Below are positions 5,552 through 5,586 of a stretch of 5,586 nucleotides of DNA, one piece after another. Made by a program: the position numbers and the translations under genes. The stretch is from Sulfuricella sp. (GTDB taxonomy: Bacteria; Pseudomonadota; Gammaproteobacteria; Burkholderiales; Sulfuricellaceae): NCBI GenBank assembly GCA_030696235.1, contig JAUYSN010000039.1:1-5586 (forward strand), written 5' to 3'. The notes under the pieces were generated by a model that worked only from the letters and a program-made list of their open reading frames with translations, did no database searches and had not been told where the DNA came from. Each line of letters begins with the position of its first letter. Positions within the stretch are counted from its first letter, which is position 1.

Positions 5552-5586
5552 GAAACGACACGAATCATTTCGTGAGAATTCGTGAA
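5539..5586. repeat. Phased CACGAA / TTCGTG dyad repeat overlapping the nirF start
   Basis: CACGAA occurs at 5539, 5549 and 5559, exactly 10 bp apart. Its reverse complement TTCGTG follows at 5569 and 5579, again 10 bp apart. The half-sites mirror each other around 5566.5, so the innermost pair (5559-5564 and 5569-5574) forms a perfect 6-bp stem with a 4-nt loop. The outermost left unit would pair with a TTCGTG predicted at 5589-5594, just outside the window. The array runs into the first codons of nirF. TTCGTG-type repeats occur between genes in other proteobacteria. Whether this one binds a protein or is a dispersed repeat cannot be told from the sequence. Confidence 0.82.

Overview
The window is most of a heme d1 biosynthesis (nir) operon from a denitrifying proteobacterium, with every gene on the minus strand. 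The high GC content, gene order, NirDL fusion and intergenic repeat families suggest a betaproteobacterium (Rhodocyclales or Nitrosomonadales type). That placement is inference, since there is no rRNA or other phylogenetic marker here. Heme d1 is the catalytic cofactor of the cytochrome cd1 nitrite reductase NirS. NirS itself is not in the window.

In transcription order (right to left) the genes are: nirF, a lipoprotein beta-propeller (5551-4379); an 81-bp gap with a near-consensus FNR/DNR box; nirDL, a fused two-domain siroheme decarboxylase (4297-3257); nirG (3248-2805); nirH (2808-2320, ATGA overlap with nirG); a hemerythrin-like gene (2297-1761); a 23-nt hairpin; nirJ, a radical SAM enzyme (1715-552); two tandem 179-bp copies of a repeat-bearing segment (about 241-598); and the 5' part of a c-type cytochrome, most likely nirN (running off the window at base 1).

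The genes form one pathway. The NirD/L/G/H proteins decarboxylate siroheme to 12,18-didecarboxysiroheme. NirJ then removes the propionates at C3 and C8 of the macrocycle. NirF acts in the periplasm on a late intermediate. NirN is the known dihydro-heme d1 dehydrogenase that introduces the last double bond. nirE, which makes precorrin-2 and sits between nirJ and nirN in Pseudomonas aeruginosa, is absent at that place.

The unusual parts are four. First, a recent tandem duplication copied the last codons of nirJ together with a large inverted-repeat element and the start of the cytochrome gene, leaving that gene without a conventional start codon. Second, a helically phased array of CACGAA / TTCGTG half-sites forms the nirF start region. 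Third, a hemerythrin-like gene with an apparently altered ligand set lies inside the operon. Fourth, an internal FNR/DNR-type site lies ahead of nirDL.
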